Of a stretch of DNA of 64,000 bases, positions 51,375-61,425 are shown piece by piece (position 1 is the stretch's first letter; each line of letters opens with the position of its first letter). Position numbers and translations under genes: made by a program. Source of the stretch: Medicago truncatula. Taxonomy: Eukaryota; Streptophyta; Magnoliopsida; Fabales; Fabaceae. The notes under the pieces were generated by a model that saw only the letters and a list, made by a program, of their open reading frames with translations, was not told the origin of the DNA and made no database searches. Location: positions 9,000,001 through 9,064,000 of the forward strand of contig NC_053043.1 in assembly GCF_003473485.1 (NCBI RefSeq). Reading direction: 5' to 3'.

Positions 51375-52014
51375 TGATGACCAGAAATCATATAGGGTTT
51401 TTAGTGTCAATAAAGTTTTGAAAAGAATTCAACGGAAAGGCATAAATGAGCAAAAAACAGAAAAATGACCTTGAAACATGTCAAATCACCCATACCAGAC
51501 AACTATGTGGTCGTGTTATATTTTCCTACAAGATATATAAGTGATTTCTTTGGAGATAGTCATTACGGATGTTTCAGTGAGTAGAAATGGGACAAAGAAT
51601 GAAAACAATCAGAAGGGTCGGCCTCAACCTAAGTTTCATGTTACGAGTCACGCCTCGCGCTATTGAAAGAATTTCATAATGTCTAGCCTTGTCACAACTT
51701 GCGCTCGCACTAAGGAGCGGCGTCTCGCGAAAGTCAGTTACGGAAGTGGTACGAGCCACGTGTCGCGCCATTGAAGGAATTTCAGAATGTCTAGCCTTGT
51801 CACAACTCGCATCGCGCACTAAGGAGCTGCCTGTCGTGAAAGTCAACTACGGAAGTGGTGGAGTACAAATAGAAATTATTTCCCTTTGGCTTATTGGGTC
51901 ATCGTCCAACCTCGTCACAAGTTCACAACTCGCGTGGCGCACTTTGATTTTACTATGGGTTATTGTACTTTGACATTTTCCTCTCGTGAAAGGCAGTCTT
52001 TAAATAAATAAAAA
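51375..52014 (+). repeat. CG-rich twin block, copy 4 (full)
   Basis: Two lobes of about 120 bp with CATTGAAAGAATTTCATAAT / CATTGAAGGAATTTCAGAAT and a third echo, as at 26155. Followed at once by a leader block, so this unit holds two twin-plus-leader sets in tandem (50115-51374 and 51375-52540). Open frames on both strands (up to 94 codons) are not kept in sister copies. Confidence 0.7.
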
Positions 52015-52540
52015 AACAAACAAAAGAAGAAGAGGATAAAAACAGTGTTGGAGTTCTCTCCTTTATTTCAAAACTCTCTTCATTTTCGCAAATTGCATTT
52101 TCTGTTCTCACAGTTCATTACTCGTTTCTCACATCTTCTCGTTATGGATATGGTTTCAAAACAATTAATCTGCACAGATATTAATTACAGAGAACAAGGG
52201 AAGAAGGAAAATATAAAGATACATATATCTTAGTTAGAAGGAGAGCTTAAAAAGAAAGAAGAAGAATTGAGTGCTATGAAAAAGAATCACAAGATTAAAA
52301 AAGGATTAGTTGCAACTATACATATGAATTTGACCTCAAGACTCAAGTGGCAGTGAGGGTGCTGCACCTCGTTCTTCTACTTAGGCAACTGTTTATTAGA
52401 TGTTAAAATAAAAAATGCACAAGACACGGTAAATGATAGCATCACATTTATGAGTATATTGTGTAGTGTGCCTAAGTCATGAAATGACTAATAATGTTAG
52501 AATCCAAGGATTTCAGTTTTTCAAAATGATATGATAGATA
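52015..52540 (+). pseudogene. 'MDMVSKQ' leader block, copy 5
   Basis: MDMVSKQLICTDINYREQGK, KENIKIHIS, stop, then LEGELKKKEEELSAMKKNHK. Almost identical to 61430-61955, where the 62-codon frame has the same translation, showing a very recent copy or gene conversion. Confidence 0.6.
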
Positions 52541-52844
52541 CACGTTACTTCAACATCAATAATCTTCACAAACCAATTTACTCCAACTTTCGTATAGTAG
52601 AAAGTTTCTTCGATTAAAAAATGTATATTCGTTTGTCTTCAAACCCGTCTCCTTCCCCTTCTCGACTCAGATTGTTCATGTTCATCTCAAAACCAGATAC
52701 TGCTATTTCCCAATTTATGTCATGACTGTTGGATTTGGACATGCACGACCATACAGCATGGCCTTGCAATCATATATAGCTGACATATATGTGGTAGCCT
52801 CAGCTACTTTTAAATAAATTCTACTTTTATTCAAATACCTTCCA
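52541..52844. other. spacer with remnant of the Asp/Glu-rich unit start
   Basis: Shares ACCAATTTACTCCAACTTTC and GATTGTTCATGTTCATCTCA, AAACCAGATACTG with 27330-27490, then departs from it at CTATTTCCCAATTTATGTCA. The Asp/Glu-rich coding part is absent. The sequence 52720-52840 is not seen elsewhere. Confidence 0.45.
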
Positions 52845-53165
52845 ATCAATTTCAGCAACAATATGTTAGTTTGCTTCAAAATCAAAATATTCATCATCCA
52901 CCACAGCCTTTTTATGGTTATTATGAATATGGTGGAGCTAAGCAAGAACAAGTATTCTACCCACAACAGCAGCATGCAAATGCACCTCCTTAGTACCAAT
53001 CTATGACCACTGCAGTTGCTGCTTCAACAATGACAGATGCTTCAAAACAATTTCCCATGGACAATATTCAGCAGCCAAACAACATTTCTAAGGAAGCATA
53101 ATTTGATTCGGAGAAATATTTGTCGCATGATATTGAGGGTTTATTAGACTTCCTGTTCACTCTTT
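52845..53165 (+). pseudogene. Gln/Tyr-rich unknown protein fragment, best copy
   Basis: Reads FQQQYVSLLQNQNIHHPPQP, FYGYYEYGGAKQEQVFYPQQ, QHANAPP, a stop, then YQSMTTAVAASTMTDASKQF, PMDNIQQPNNISKEA, a stop and FDSEKYLSHDIEGLLDFLFT-L-stop. A disordered Gln/Tyr/Asn-rich region with a conserved acidic-hydrophobic C-terminus is common in plant transcriptional regulators, but I cannot name the family. The stop before FDSEKY also occurs at 11757, so it is old. Related 3' remnants follow the Asp/Glu-rich frames, suggesting one parent gene or two paralogues. Confidence 0.55.
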
Positions 53166-53219
53166 AGTGATCAATGACACATGATCATAGTATATTCCAG
53201 TCTAGTTTTTCACATGCTA

Positions 53220-54015
53220 TTGGACTTCCTGTTCAACTTTAGTTTTACCTTTGCATTAATGGCCGCTACCATTACCACTCCACCGTTTTCTAATGTCTGC
53301 ATATGATGCTGCATACTTGACTTGATTGTTTCTAGAAGTGCTGCAAATGCAGTCACTTTTTATGAAATATTGACGACTTATTGTTAGATCCTAAGCTATT
53401 GTTGTTTCTTTCATTCCTTATGTTTCTTAATTTATGCTTAGAACTAGTATAAACTATCCATTATGATTAGTTCATTAGCAGTATTTTGATCTCTGAGGGG
53501 GGATCAGCCATAAAAAAAAAACACAAGAAATAAATTGCTTAACCTGCAACAAAGGCATAAATTATTTTGCAGAAACTTTATTTTTCAAATAAATTCCTGT
53601 TTGAAATTGATTAACCAAAACTGTATATGTTTAATTTGCCAAAATGTCTACATTATTAAAAACTCCACAAAACAATAGCTGTCTGTAGTGATCCTTCTAC
53701 ATCACAGTTAGAATTCTTAAGAGCATTTTGTCATACAATTCTAACAAACACACACAATAGTGGCACTCAAAAACAAATGAATGAACACAAAGATGAAAGA
53801 TATAATACCCTTAGCCGGTTAGCCCATCAACAAAAGCAAGGAATAAGATAAGAATCCGATCATGATATTTTGCTTTAAGACGAGAATATCAATTTAATTT
53901 TTGGCAATTCACCATGTGGCCAATGTGTATGTATCTACTTTGATTGATGATAATGTTTTAAGAATAAAGAAAACAAAGGAGGAAAAAAGTTTACCAAGCA
54001 AGCTATTTCAAAAAA
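53220..54015 (+). repeat. spacer blocks leading into U2 copy 10
   Basis: TAATGGCCGCTACCATTACC, GATGCTGCATACTTGACTTG, then the ATTCAGCT-type block remnant from 53505 (AATTGCTTAACCTGCAACAA) with TGTCTGTAGTGATCC (hAT empty site), and the U2 upstream block. No gene. Confidence 0.7.
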
Positions 54016-54066
54016 GTCCTACATCGGTTGTTCATGAAAGCAAGTGAATGGATGTGATATATAAAA
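54016..54066 (+). promoter_or_regulatory. U2 promoter (copy 10)
   Basis: USE GTCCTACATCG (54016-54026, one mismatch) and TATATAAAA (54058-54066). Confidence 0.82.
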
Positions 54067-54092
54067 CCATAAGCGAGTTCATCTTTCAATTC

Positions 54093-54294
54093 ATACATTT
54101 CTCGGCCTTTTGGCTAAGATCAAGTGTAGTATCTGTTCTTATCAATTTAATATCTGAGATGTGGCCCAATGGGTCACTACAGTATTAAATTACTTTTTTG
54201 AGGGTGAGAGGCCATTTCAATAACTTGCTATTGGGCTTCTCAAGTGTCACCTATGTGTTGCACTATTGCATAGGTTGGTGCACCCCACCAATTC
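54093..54294 (+). ncRNA. U2: U2 spliceosomal snRNA, copy 10 (near complete)
   Basis: Starts ATACATTTCTCGGCCTTTTG with the branch-site pairing sequence GTGTAGTATCTG. It is the only copy with CTGAGATGTGGCCC, closer to other plant U2 RNAs (CTGATATGTGG) than the CTGATTAGTGG of its sisters. Stem IIa has one broken pair (ATCAATTTAATATCTGA). Sm-like ACTTTTTTGAG, a 3' stem-loop and CACCCCACCAATTC are present, and AGTTCAAATTTTTAAC follows as 3' box. About 202 nt. Good candidate for a transcribed gene; the TPD1-like pseudogene follows 165 bp later. Confidence 0.8.
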
Positions 54295-54460
54295 AAGTTC
54301 AAATTTTTAACCATTGTATGGTTATGCATTATGTTGATGTTGTTGTTGATTTAATCTGGGCATATATAAAATATATATCAAAATGCATGGTGTTGATAGA
54401 AGTTCTATTTTTCTTCTCTCAATTTGTAATTAAAACAAATAGAACAACAAAGAGTGTATG

Positions 54461-54946
54461 TTCTTGCACAAAGAGATATTAGAATCTCACAAAGCAAAGG
54501 TTCAACTTCTGGTATTCCACATTACATTGTGCAAATTGTTAGCACTTGTGTTTTTGGATATTCTCCTCATGATATCCATCTTCATTGTGGTTGGTTTGCT
54601 TCTACAAGAATAATCAATCAATCCTAGATTATTCAAGAGACTCTCTTATGGTTGGTTTGGTGAATGGAGGGAAGCCTTTACTTATGGGGAATGTTAAACA
54701 GTGCCTCCAAGAGCATTGGTTAAGTATCCAAAATAAGAAAGTTTTCACAAAAAAATAGTGTAATCATTATTTAGTCAAAAATAACATCTTACATTTCCAA
54801 GACAAAATTTCTAGTTATGGGTTCCTTAACCAATGCCCCGGGGGCACTGATTAATAAGACCCTTTACTTATAGCCAGATTATTAGATTCACTTATTCTAA
54901 TTCCGTTATGAACCCTCTTGCATTCAAGTCTGCTAGATTTTCCTGA
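54461..54946 (+). pseudogene. TPD1-like pseudogene, unit 5, split by a MITE
   Basis: The leader TTCTTGCACAAAGAGATATT is followed by QSKGSTSGIPHYIVQIVSTC-like sequence, FGYSPHDIHLHCGWFASTRI and the shared garbled segment. It is interrupted by the MITE at 54685-54861 and then resumes RLFTYS-like sequence to AGATTTTCCTGA. The same pre-amplification lesions are present as in the other units. Confidence 0.7.
54685..54861. mobile_element. Mutator-type MITE with 9-bp target duplication
   Basis: The ends GGGGAATGTTAAACAGTGCC and GGGGGCACTGATTAATAAGAC are inverted relatives of the MITE in intron 1 at 2656 (AACAGTGCCTCC... / ...CCGGGGGCACTG). The target copy CTTTACTTA flanks it (54676-54684, 54862-54870). 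The sister unit at 46535 has CCTTTACTTCTAGCC uninterrupted. 177 bp. Confidence 0.88.
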
Positions 54947-54999
54947 GTCCAAAATACAATTCCAAAAGAATAAGAAGAATACTACATAGAGTTCAACAA

Positions 55000-55385
55000 A
55001 TCAGTATAGGCCCTTATTTATCCAACACCTTTCATATGCAGAGGAGCATAACTATAATTCCAATCAAAGTGACGTGGTTTCTGGGCAGAATTGTAATTTC
55101 AATCAAAGTGACATGGCTTCAAGGTAGAGCCGTAATTTCAATGCAAGTGACATGGCTATAAAGCATAACCCTGATTCTTATCCAAACCACGTGGCTTTAC
55201 ACCAAAACCGTAACTCCAAATCAAATGACGTAACGATAAAGCACAACCCAAATTCCAATGCAAGTCACGTGGTTTCACATCGAAAATGTAAATTCATGTG
55301 AGAAGTTTTGAGATTACGTTTTCATGAGTAAGAATCGTACCAAACAAGCCATGATTTACAGGTGTCACGTTTTGTGCGCCAACGA
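55000..55385 (+). repeat. ACGTG-rich minisatellite block, copy 4
   Basis: CAAAGTGACGTGGTTTCTGG, CAAAGTGACATGGCTTCAAG, CCACGTGGCTTTACACC and GTCACGTGGTTTCACATCG. Ends CAGGTGTCACGTTTTGTGCG. Confidence 0.75.
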
Positions 55386-55985
55386 TAAACGCTAAACTTG
55401 TTGATTAAGTTATTAATTAAATTATTATTCAAACCAATATAATAAGTTATTATCATTATTATCAATATATATAGACATGTATTGATATATGATTTTTAGT
55501 CATGGTGAGAAGATTAGTGTACTAACAATATTATACTATTATATAGTTTCCTTTTCACTTCATCATTATATATGCTTCAACAGTTCATGGGTCATTCTCT
55601 TTCCCTATGGAACTCTGAATCCTAACCTTCTTCACTCTCTCCTCTCCAACCAACTCGCCTCCATGTACTCTCTCTCTCCTCCACCACAGGTACTCTCTCT
55701 CCCTCTTTCTCTCTTCCATCACTTCACAACTGTTCCATTTTTTTTCTGGGTTTTCATTTTTCACTGGCTGTTTGATTCTTTTTGTTTCTTTTATGCTTTG
55801 AATATTATTATTTTTTGGTTTATGAATTTTTTTTTTGTGTTAACCCTCCGGTTCCGATGGAAGGGTCTGGTAACCCACCGGAGCCATGGTCTGGTAATCA
55901 AGAGTTCGGCCGTCAGGTAAGTAACGAGACCAAATGGATTTACAATTCTACTTAAAGAGAAAAAAAGAATGCTCTTTTTCACAGA
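55386..55985. repeat. spacer block after the ACGTG repeat, copy 4
   Basis: Same order as 22811: AT tract, TTTTTAGTCATGGTGAGAAG, TCTC-rich stretch, then CTCCGGTTCCGATGGAAGGG and GGAGCCATGGTCTGGTAA. The 143-codon frame at 55489 is a Ser/Phe/Leu-rich product of the TCTC stretch and not conserved in copies 1-3. Confidence 0.65.
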
Positions 55986-56615
55986 AAATGGGTTTTTAAA
56001 TTAATTTTATACTAAATTTTTTGTAGTATGTACTAACTATGTAAGGTATAATGGTAACAATGTTTTAATGGTAAACCTATATTTTTAATGAGTTAGGTCA
56101 GCAACAAACTCTTTCCAACACACATTTTATTTATTAAAATTTATATCGACCCCATTCAATTTATGTGAGTCTAGAAAATTTAATGAAATTCATTAAGATT
56201 TTTGTAGTAATAAGACTCATTTAAATTTCAACCAATAAAAATGTGTAAGTAGAAAAATGTTGTTAGCACTCCTATATAGTGCGCTTCATTTGGTCTGAAG
56301 ACATATAAACCATTAGAAAAAGATTGAATTTTTTACATTATTATAAATCATGTGACATTATATTTTCATCCAACAATAGCCGGTTAGCCCATCAACAAAA
56401 GCAAGGGATAAGATAAGAATCAGATCATGATACTTTGCTTTAAGTCAAGAATATCAATTTAATTTTTGGCAATTCATCGTGATGGCCTAGGTGTATGTAT
56501 TTACTATGATTGATCATAATGTTTTAAGAATAAAGAAATTTATATGAAAAGATATCAAAGATAAAGGAGGAAGAAAGTGTTTTAGGAAGAGAGTCTACCA
56601 AGCAATTCAAAAAAA
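55986..56615 (+). repeat. short AT-rich block and U2 upstream module (copy 11)
   Basis: Holds the empty site TTTTATACTAAATTTTT of the Stowaway at 23453 and the empty site ACCATTAGAAAAAGATTG of the MITE at 24030. From 56385 it switches to the U2 upstream block (AGCCGGTTAGCCCATCAACA). Confidence 0.7.
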
Positions 56616-56666
56616 GTCCCACATCGGTTGTTCAAGAAATCAAGTGAAGAGATGTGATATATAAAA
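56616..56666 (+). promoter_or_regulatory. U2 promoter (copy 11), perfect USE
   Basis: USE GTCCCACATCG (56616-56626) and TATATAAAA (56658-56666), fully consensus. Confidence 0.87.
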
Positions 56667-56692
56667 GCATAAGCGAGTCCAACTTTCAACTC

Positions 56693-56870
56693 ATACCTTT
56701 CTCGGCCTTTTGGCTAAGATCAAGTGTAGTATCTGTTCTTATTAGTTTAATATCTGATTAGTGGCCCAATGGGTATTAAATTTTTGAGGGGGAGAGGCTT
56801 TTTCAATAGCTTGCTATTGGGCTTCTCAAATTTTGCCTATGCATTGCGGGTTGGCGAACCCTACCAATAT
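56693..56870 (+). pseudogene. U2 snRNA pseudogene, copy 11 (stem IIb and Sm region deleted)
   Basis: The first 85 nt are excellent (ATACCTTTCTCGGCCTTTTG, GTGTAGTATCTG). Then CCCAATGGGTATTAAATTTT shows that the second strand of the IIb hairpin and part of the Sm-like region are missing. The 3' stem-loop is also reduced (GCATTGCGGGTTGGCG). It ends CCTACCAATATTAGTTCA, a weak 3' box. The promoter is perfect and the body dead. Confidence 0.82.
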
Positions 56871-58431
56871 TAGTTCATTTTTTTTTAGAAATGCTAGAGA
56901 CATTTTCTTTCTATCAATTTCTTTAACACTCGTACTTCTATAAAAAAAAAAAAAAAATTGCATTGAAAATAGTGTTTTTTAAACTTACCGCAGTTTGATC
57001 ACCTGTTTCAAAATATTGTTTCTATATTTGTCAGCATTTCCCTTTTTTTAGGTGAACATTAAGATTGTCTTAGTGTCGCCAATTAAGCTATTTTTAAATA
57101 GATGGATAAAAAAATGCAATTAAGGTAATTTTTTAGGGCAAAATTGTGAGTTTGATAAAATAGATGGATCGAAAAGTGGCATCAATTGGTGTTGAACATG
57201 CCACATTTAGCGAATCGATGCGTGAAATAATCAGTTAGATTGATACAATTGTTAAGTGACGAACGTGAATAAGATATATATGTTCGGTTTAATTGTTAGA
57301 GAAAATCTTGAAAGAGTTGTTTCCCTTCACTAAGTGGCATGAGTTTATGAATAGACACTTTTAAGACACAACATAACAAGAATTCATGATGTTCATAGAG
57401 AAGAAATAATAGTCACAGGAAATGGGGATTTGTATTGCAACCTTGTTAAATTAATTTGTACTTAAGAAAGATAGTTCTCAAGTTTGATAATTAAAAGATA
57501 CAAAAGTGAGTTAATTTCTAAACGTTTTGAAGTATGTTCTAAGGTGTTAGTATAATATGATAGGTAATAAAAATAAATGATCCTAGTGTGTTAATTCAAA
57601 CTTTATTGTAGAATATAAAATTTAATTCAAACTTTATTGCAAAATATAAGAGTATTGATAAATTCAACACAAGAGAATTTATACTAGTTCATCTAATGTG
57701 GGATAGACACAGTCCTCATCTTTGATGAGATTTTTCATCATGGTAATTGAAAAACATTCACAACAGCTGCACCTAACACTTCTACCACTTAAAACATTTT
57801 ACAACTTGTATTGTTTAGCCTCAATAGACTTACACACTTTTCTTCTAAGTCACATAGGACTATACAACAGTTTCGCTCACTAAAACTCATGGAAACTTTC
57901 TTCTAAGTCATAGTGAAATTTTTACAACTTGTATTCTTTAGTCTCGACGAGTATTCTAATTTCAGTTCTTAATTGCAGCATTATGCAAGTTTTGGTGAAA
58001 CCGTAAGACTTTTTGAAATTGTTGATATGCAAGTTTGAGATATCTCATATCTTTGCATAAGGGAATGTCGAATGCCAAAAATAGAATTATGTGTTTTACA
58101 CTGACAGTGAAACTGAAGGAAGAGTTTCTGTGACTTGATTTTATGAATTCAATTACCTAAATTGTTAGTAAAAAAAAATAAAAATGGTAGCACCATTCTT
58201 ATACTATCCTCTTGTAAATTCCAGATTTGCGAACATTTTCAGTAAAGTTTGAATAATCTAGAAGTCCATTTCCCCTACGATTCTATTAAACAGAATGCTT
58301 CCTTTTGAATGTAAGAAAGTTTGACACCCTTCAATGTTTCTGATTAAATATACTTCCTTGCCTCATATAATGTCTTAACATCAGCCACGAACGATCTTAT
58401 AAAAGTAATAACTAATGAGCATGTTTTGCAG
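56871..58431. repeat. AT-rich spacer shared with 9.1-10.3 kb
   Basis: Parallels 9190-10320 to about 58080 (GAAAGAGTTGTTTCCCTTCA, GAGAATTTATACTAGTTCA-type, TTACAACTTGTATTGTTTAG). 58080-58430 is new and probably belongs to the intron or upstream part of the PPR gene remnant that follows. Confidence 0.65.
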
Positions 58432-59398
58432 GTGTATGATTGGATGAACAATAGACCAGAGAGGTTTAAAATATCTGCAAGTGACGCTGTGATTCAGTTA
58501 GATCTAATCGCAAGAGTTCACGGAGTTTCTAGTGCAGAAGGTTTTTTTCTGAACCTAACCAATGATTTAAAAGACACAAGAGGACGTAGGGTGCCCTCTT
58601 GAATGCATATGTTCATTCTAGAACAAAAGAGAAGGCAGAATTTTTACTCGACATAATGAGTAAAAGTAGTACTTAATACATTCACTACCGTTTAATTTAA
58701 TGATGACTCTGTACATGAACTTTAATGAAAGAAAAGAGAAGATGGAACAAGTTTTGAACAGAAGTCGAAGAATCCTACCATTATTTCTAATTGGAGTACA
58801 TTTAGTACAATGGCCGCAATGTATATTAAGATGGAACTGTATGAAAAAGCACACGAGTGCTTAAAAAAGGTCGAGGGTAGAATATTAGGCCGAGATAGAG
58901 TACCTTTTCATTATCTCCTGAGTTTGTATCGAAGTGTTGGAAACAAGGACGAAGTTTTACCATGTGTGGAATAACTATAAATCAATGTTTCCAAGTATAC
59001 CTAACTTGGGATACCATGCTGTTATGTCTTCTCTTGTAAGAATGAACGATATGGAGGGGGCAAAAAAAACTTTACGAGGAATGGGTTTCTGTAAGGTCGT
59101 CTGATGATTCTAGAATAGGAAACCTTCTCATATGTTGGTGTCTTAAGAAAGGCAAATCTGATAAAGTTGAATTTCTTTGAGCATATGACTGAAGGTGGTG
59201 AATGTCCAAATTCGACTACATGGGAGCTTCTTTCTGAGGGTCATATTTCCGAAAGGAGAGTTTATGAGGTGCTTTCGTTCTTGGAAAAAGGTTTTATGAC
59301 TCGTGATTCAAAGAATTGGAAAGCCAAGCCAATAAAATTGGCCGCATTCCTTAAGCTTTGTGGAAGACGAAGACGACATGGAGAGCGCCAAGGTTTTA
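58432..59398 (+). pseudogene. P-class PPR gene remnant (At4g21705/At2g20710 type)
   Basis: After the acceptor GTTTTGCAG the sequence reads VYDWMNNRPERFKISASDAV, IQLDLIARVHGVSSAEGFFL and NLTNDLKDTRG, then breaks frame. Later pieces are KMELYEKAHECLKKVEGRIL, VPFHYLLSLYRSVGNKDEV, PSIPNLGYHAVMSSLVRMND, FFEHMTEGGECPNSTTWELL and SEGHISERRVYEVLSFLEKG. These are the pentatricopeptide repeats of the small P-class family of mitochondrial RNA-binding proteins. At least six frameshifts or stops (for example after RRVPS, and after DEV) separate them, so it is dead. The 3' end runs into the U2 spacer at TTTTAATTCAGC. Only the last two-thirds of a usual ~490-residue protein is here. Confidence 0.85.
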
Positions 59399-59954
59399 AT
59401 TCAGCTAAATTTAGTTGAACAACCATTTCTATTTCGACCCTTTAGCAGACACAAGAAATAAATTGCTTCTCCTGCAACAATGACATAAATTATTTTGTAG
59501 AAACTCTATTTTTCAAATAAATATCTATTTGAAATTGATTAACCAAAACTGTATAAGTCTTAATTTGCCGAAATGTTTACATTATTAAAAACTCCACAAA
59601 ACAATAGCTGACAATAGCTGTCTGCTACATCACAGTTTGAATTCTTAAAAGAGTATTTTGGAATATAATACTAACAGACACACACAACAGTGGCACTCAA
59701 AAACAAATGAATGAACACAAAGATGAAAGATATAATAGCCTTAGCAAGTTAGCCCATCAACAAAAGCAAGGGATAAGAAAAGAATAAGATCATGATATTT
59801 TGCTTTAAGACAAGAATATCAATTTAATTTTTGGCAATTCATCACGATGGCCTATGTGTGTGTATTTTTACTCTGATTGATGATAATGTTTTAAGAATAA
59901 AGAAATCAAAGAAAAAGGAGGAAGAAAGTCTACCAAGCAAGCTGTTTCAAAAAA
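59399..59954 (+). repeat. spacer blocks leading into U2 copy 12
   Basis: ATTCAGCTAAATTTAGTTGA block, with a small duplication ACAATAGCTGACAATAGCTG at the hAT target region, then the U2 upstream block to AAAGTCTACCAAGCAAGCTG. Confidence 0.7.
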
Positions 59955-60005
59955 GTCCCATATCGGTTGTTCAAGAAAGCAAGTGAAGGGATGTGGTATA
60001 TAAAA
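59955..60005 (+). promoter_or_regulatory. U2 promoter (copy 12)
   Basis: USE GTCCCATATCG (59955-59965, one mismatch) and TATATAAAA (59997-60005), 31 bp apart, start 35 bp after the TATA begins. Confidence 0.85.
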
Positions 60006-60031
60006 GCATAAGCGAATTCATCTTTCAACTC

Positions 60032-60233
60032 ATACCTTTCTCGGCCTTTTGGCTAAGATCAAGTGTAGTATCTGTTCTTATCAGTTTAATATCTGATTAG
60101 TGGCCCAATGGGTCACAACAGTATTAAATTACTTTTTTGAGTGGGAGAGACCATTTCAATAGCTTGCTATTGGGTTTCTCAAGTGTCGCCTATGCTTTGC
60201 ACTATTGCATTGGCTGGCACACCCCTCCAATTC
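60032..60233 (+). ncRNA. U2: U2 spliceosomal snRNA, copy 12 (best overall copy)
   Basis: A 202-nt body with ATACCTTTCTCGGCCTTTTG, GTGTAGTATCTG, an intact stem IIa (ATCAGTTTAATATCTGAT), the IIb hairpin GTGGCCCAATGGGTCAC, the Sm-like ACTTTTTTGAG and a complete 3' domain to ACACCCCTCCAATTC. AGTTCAAATTTTTTA follows as 3' box. TATA box perfect and USE one base off. By combined promoter and body this is the strongest candidate for a working U2 gene in the window. Confidence 0.87.
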
Positions 60234-60784
60234 AAGTTCAAATTTTTTATTCTAATTAATCACTTTGCTACATGGTTTTGCATTATGTTAATGTTTTTTT
60301 GGGCATGTTCGTATTTTAGTTATTTATAGGCAAAATTACACTTTTAGTACCTTAACTTAATTTTTATATACATTTTCAAGCTTCAAATCTAATATTCTTA
60401 TGCAAACATAGACGAGGATCATAGATTTGAAGATTGAAAGACCATAAGAAAATAAAATCATGAATTCTAAGCTTAAAAATTCATATGAAAATGGACAAAA
60501 AGGACCAAATTGAAATGAAAAAAAGATAAAGGACTAAACTGTTACCTGAAATTAAGTTAAGGGATTAAAAGTGTAATTTTGCCTTATTTATATGTTCACG
60601 AAAAGTATACAATTAGATCAATTGAAATAATCCCTCCTTATTTATCTCTTCCCTCCTTCCTCTTTGCATTCAGGTTTCGGTTTCCTATCAACTTCTCAAT
60701 TTATGATTCAAAGCCATTCACATTATTATGTCTCCTCTAAATCCAACCTTCAGAAGTCAGAACTAATTAATCCAACCTATATAA
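60234..60784. repeat. U2 downstream module (copy 12), with MITE
   Basis: Flank as after copies 1, 4 and 6 (GCTACATGGTTTTGCATTAT; TTTCGGTTTCCTATCAACTT; CCAACCTATATAAAGCATTA), interrupted by the MITE at 60329-60583. Confidence 0.65.
60329..60583. mobile_element. Mutator-type MITE with perfect 9-bp target duplication
   Basis: Begins GGCAAAATTACACTTTTAGT and ends TAAAAGTGTAATTTTGCC, inverted over about 30 bp. The target copies TTATTTATA (60320-60328 and 60584-60592) are identical. 255 bp, no coding frame. Sister U2 flanks lack it. Confidence 0.92.
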
Positions 60785-61425
60785 AGCATTATAGGTTTGT
60801 TGTTGATGACCAGAAATCATATAGGGTTTTTAGTGTCATTTTAGAATCATGTTAAAGTTCAAGTAGCAAGTTTATTATGTTTCAATAATGTTTTATACCA
60901 GACGACTATGTGGCTGTGTTATATTTTCCTACAAGATATATCAATTGATTTCTTTGGATATAGTCGTTACGGATGTTTGAGTGAGTATAAATGGGACAAG
61001 GAATGAAAATCAATCAGAAGGGTCAGCCTCAACCTAAGTTGCATGTTACGAGTCACGCTTCGCGCCATTGAAAGAATTTCACAATGTCTAGCCTTGTCAC
61101 AACTTTGCGCACACTAAGGAGCTGTGTCTCGCGAGTCAGTTATGGAAGTGGTACGAGCCACATGTCGCGTCATTGAAGGAATTTCAGAATGTCTAGCCTC
61201 GTAACAACTCGCGTCACGCACTAAGGAGCTGCCTGTCGTGAAAGTCAGTTACGGAAGTGGTGGAGTACAAATAGAAGTTATTTCCCTTTGGCTTATTAGG
61301 TTATCGTCCAACCTCGTCACAAGTTCACAACTCGCGTAGCGCACTTTGATTTCACTATGGGTTATTGTACTTTGACATTTTCCTCTCGTGAAAGGCAGTC
61401 TTTAAATAAATAAATAAACAAACAA
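60785..61425 (+). repeat. CG-rich twin block, copy 5 (full)
   Basis: Lobes CGCCATTGAAAGAATTTCAC and CATTGAAGGAATTTCAGAAT with TGTCTAGCCTTGTCACAAC and TGTCTAGCCTCGTAACAAC, then CCAACCTCGTCACAAGTTCA. Close to 51375-52014. Confidence 0.7.

Noticed and set aside
51574-51973. Frames of 90 and 94 codons on opposite strands
   Set aside because: They overlap in the CG-rich twin block; the repeat lobes give repeated peptides and the frames are closed in the copies at 26.2 and 60.9 kb.
55489-55920. 143-codon open frame, Ser/Phe/Leu-rich
   Set aside because: It spans the TCTC-rich spacer stretch; sister copies at 22.9 and 47.2 kb break the frame differently and no family is recognisable.
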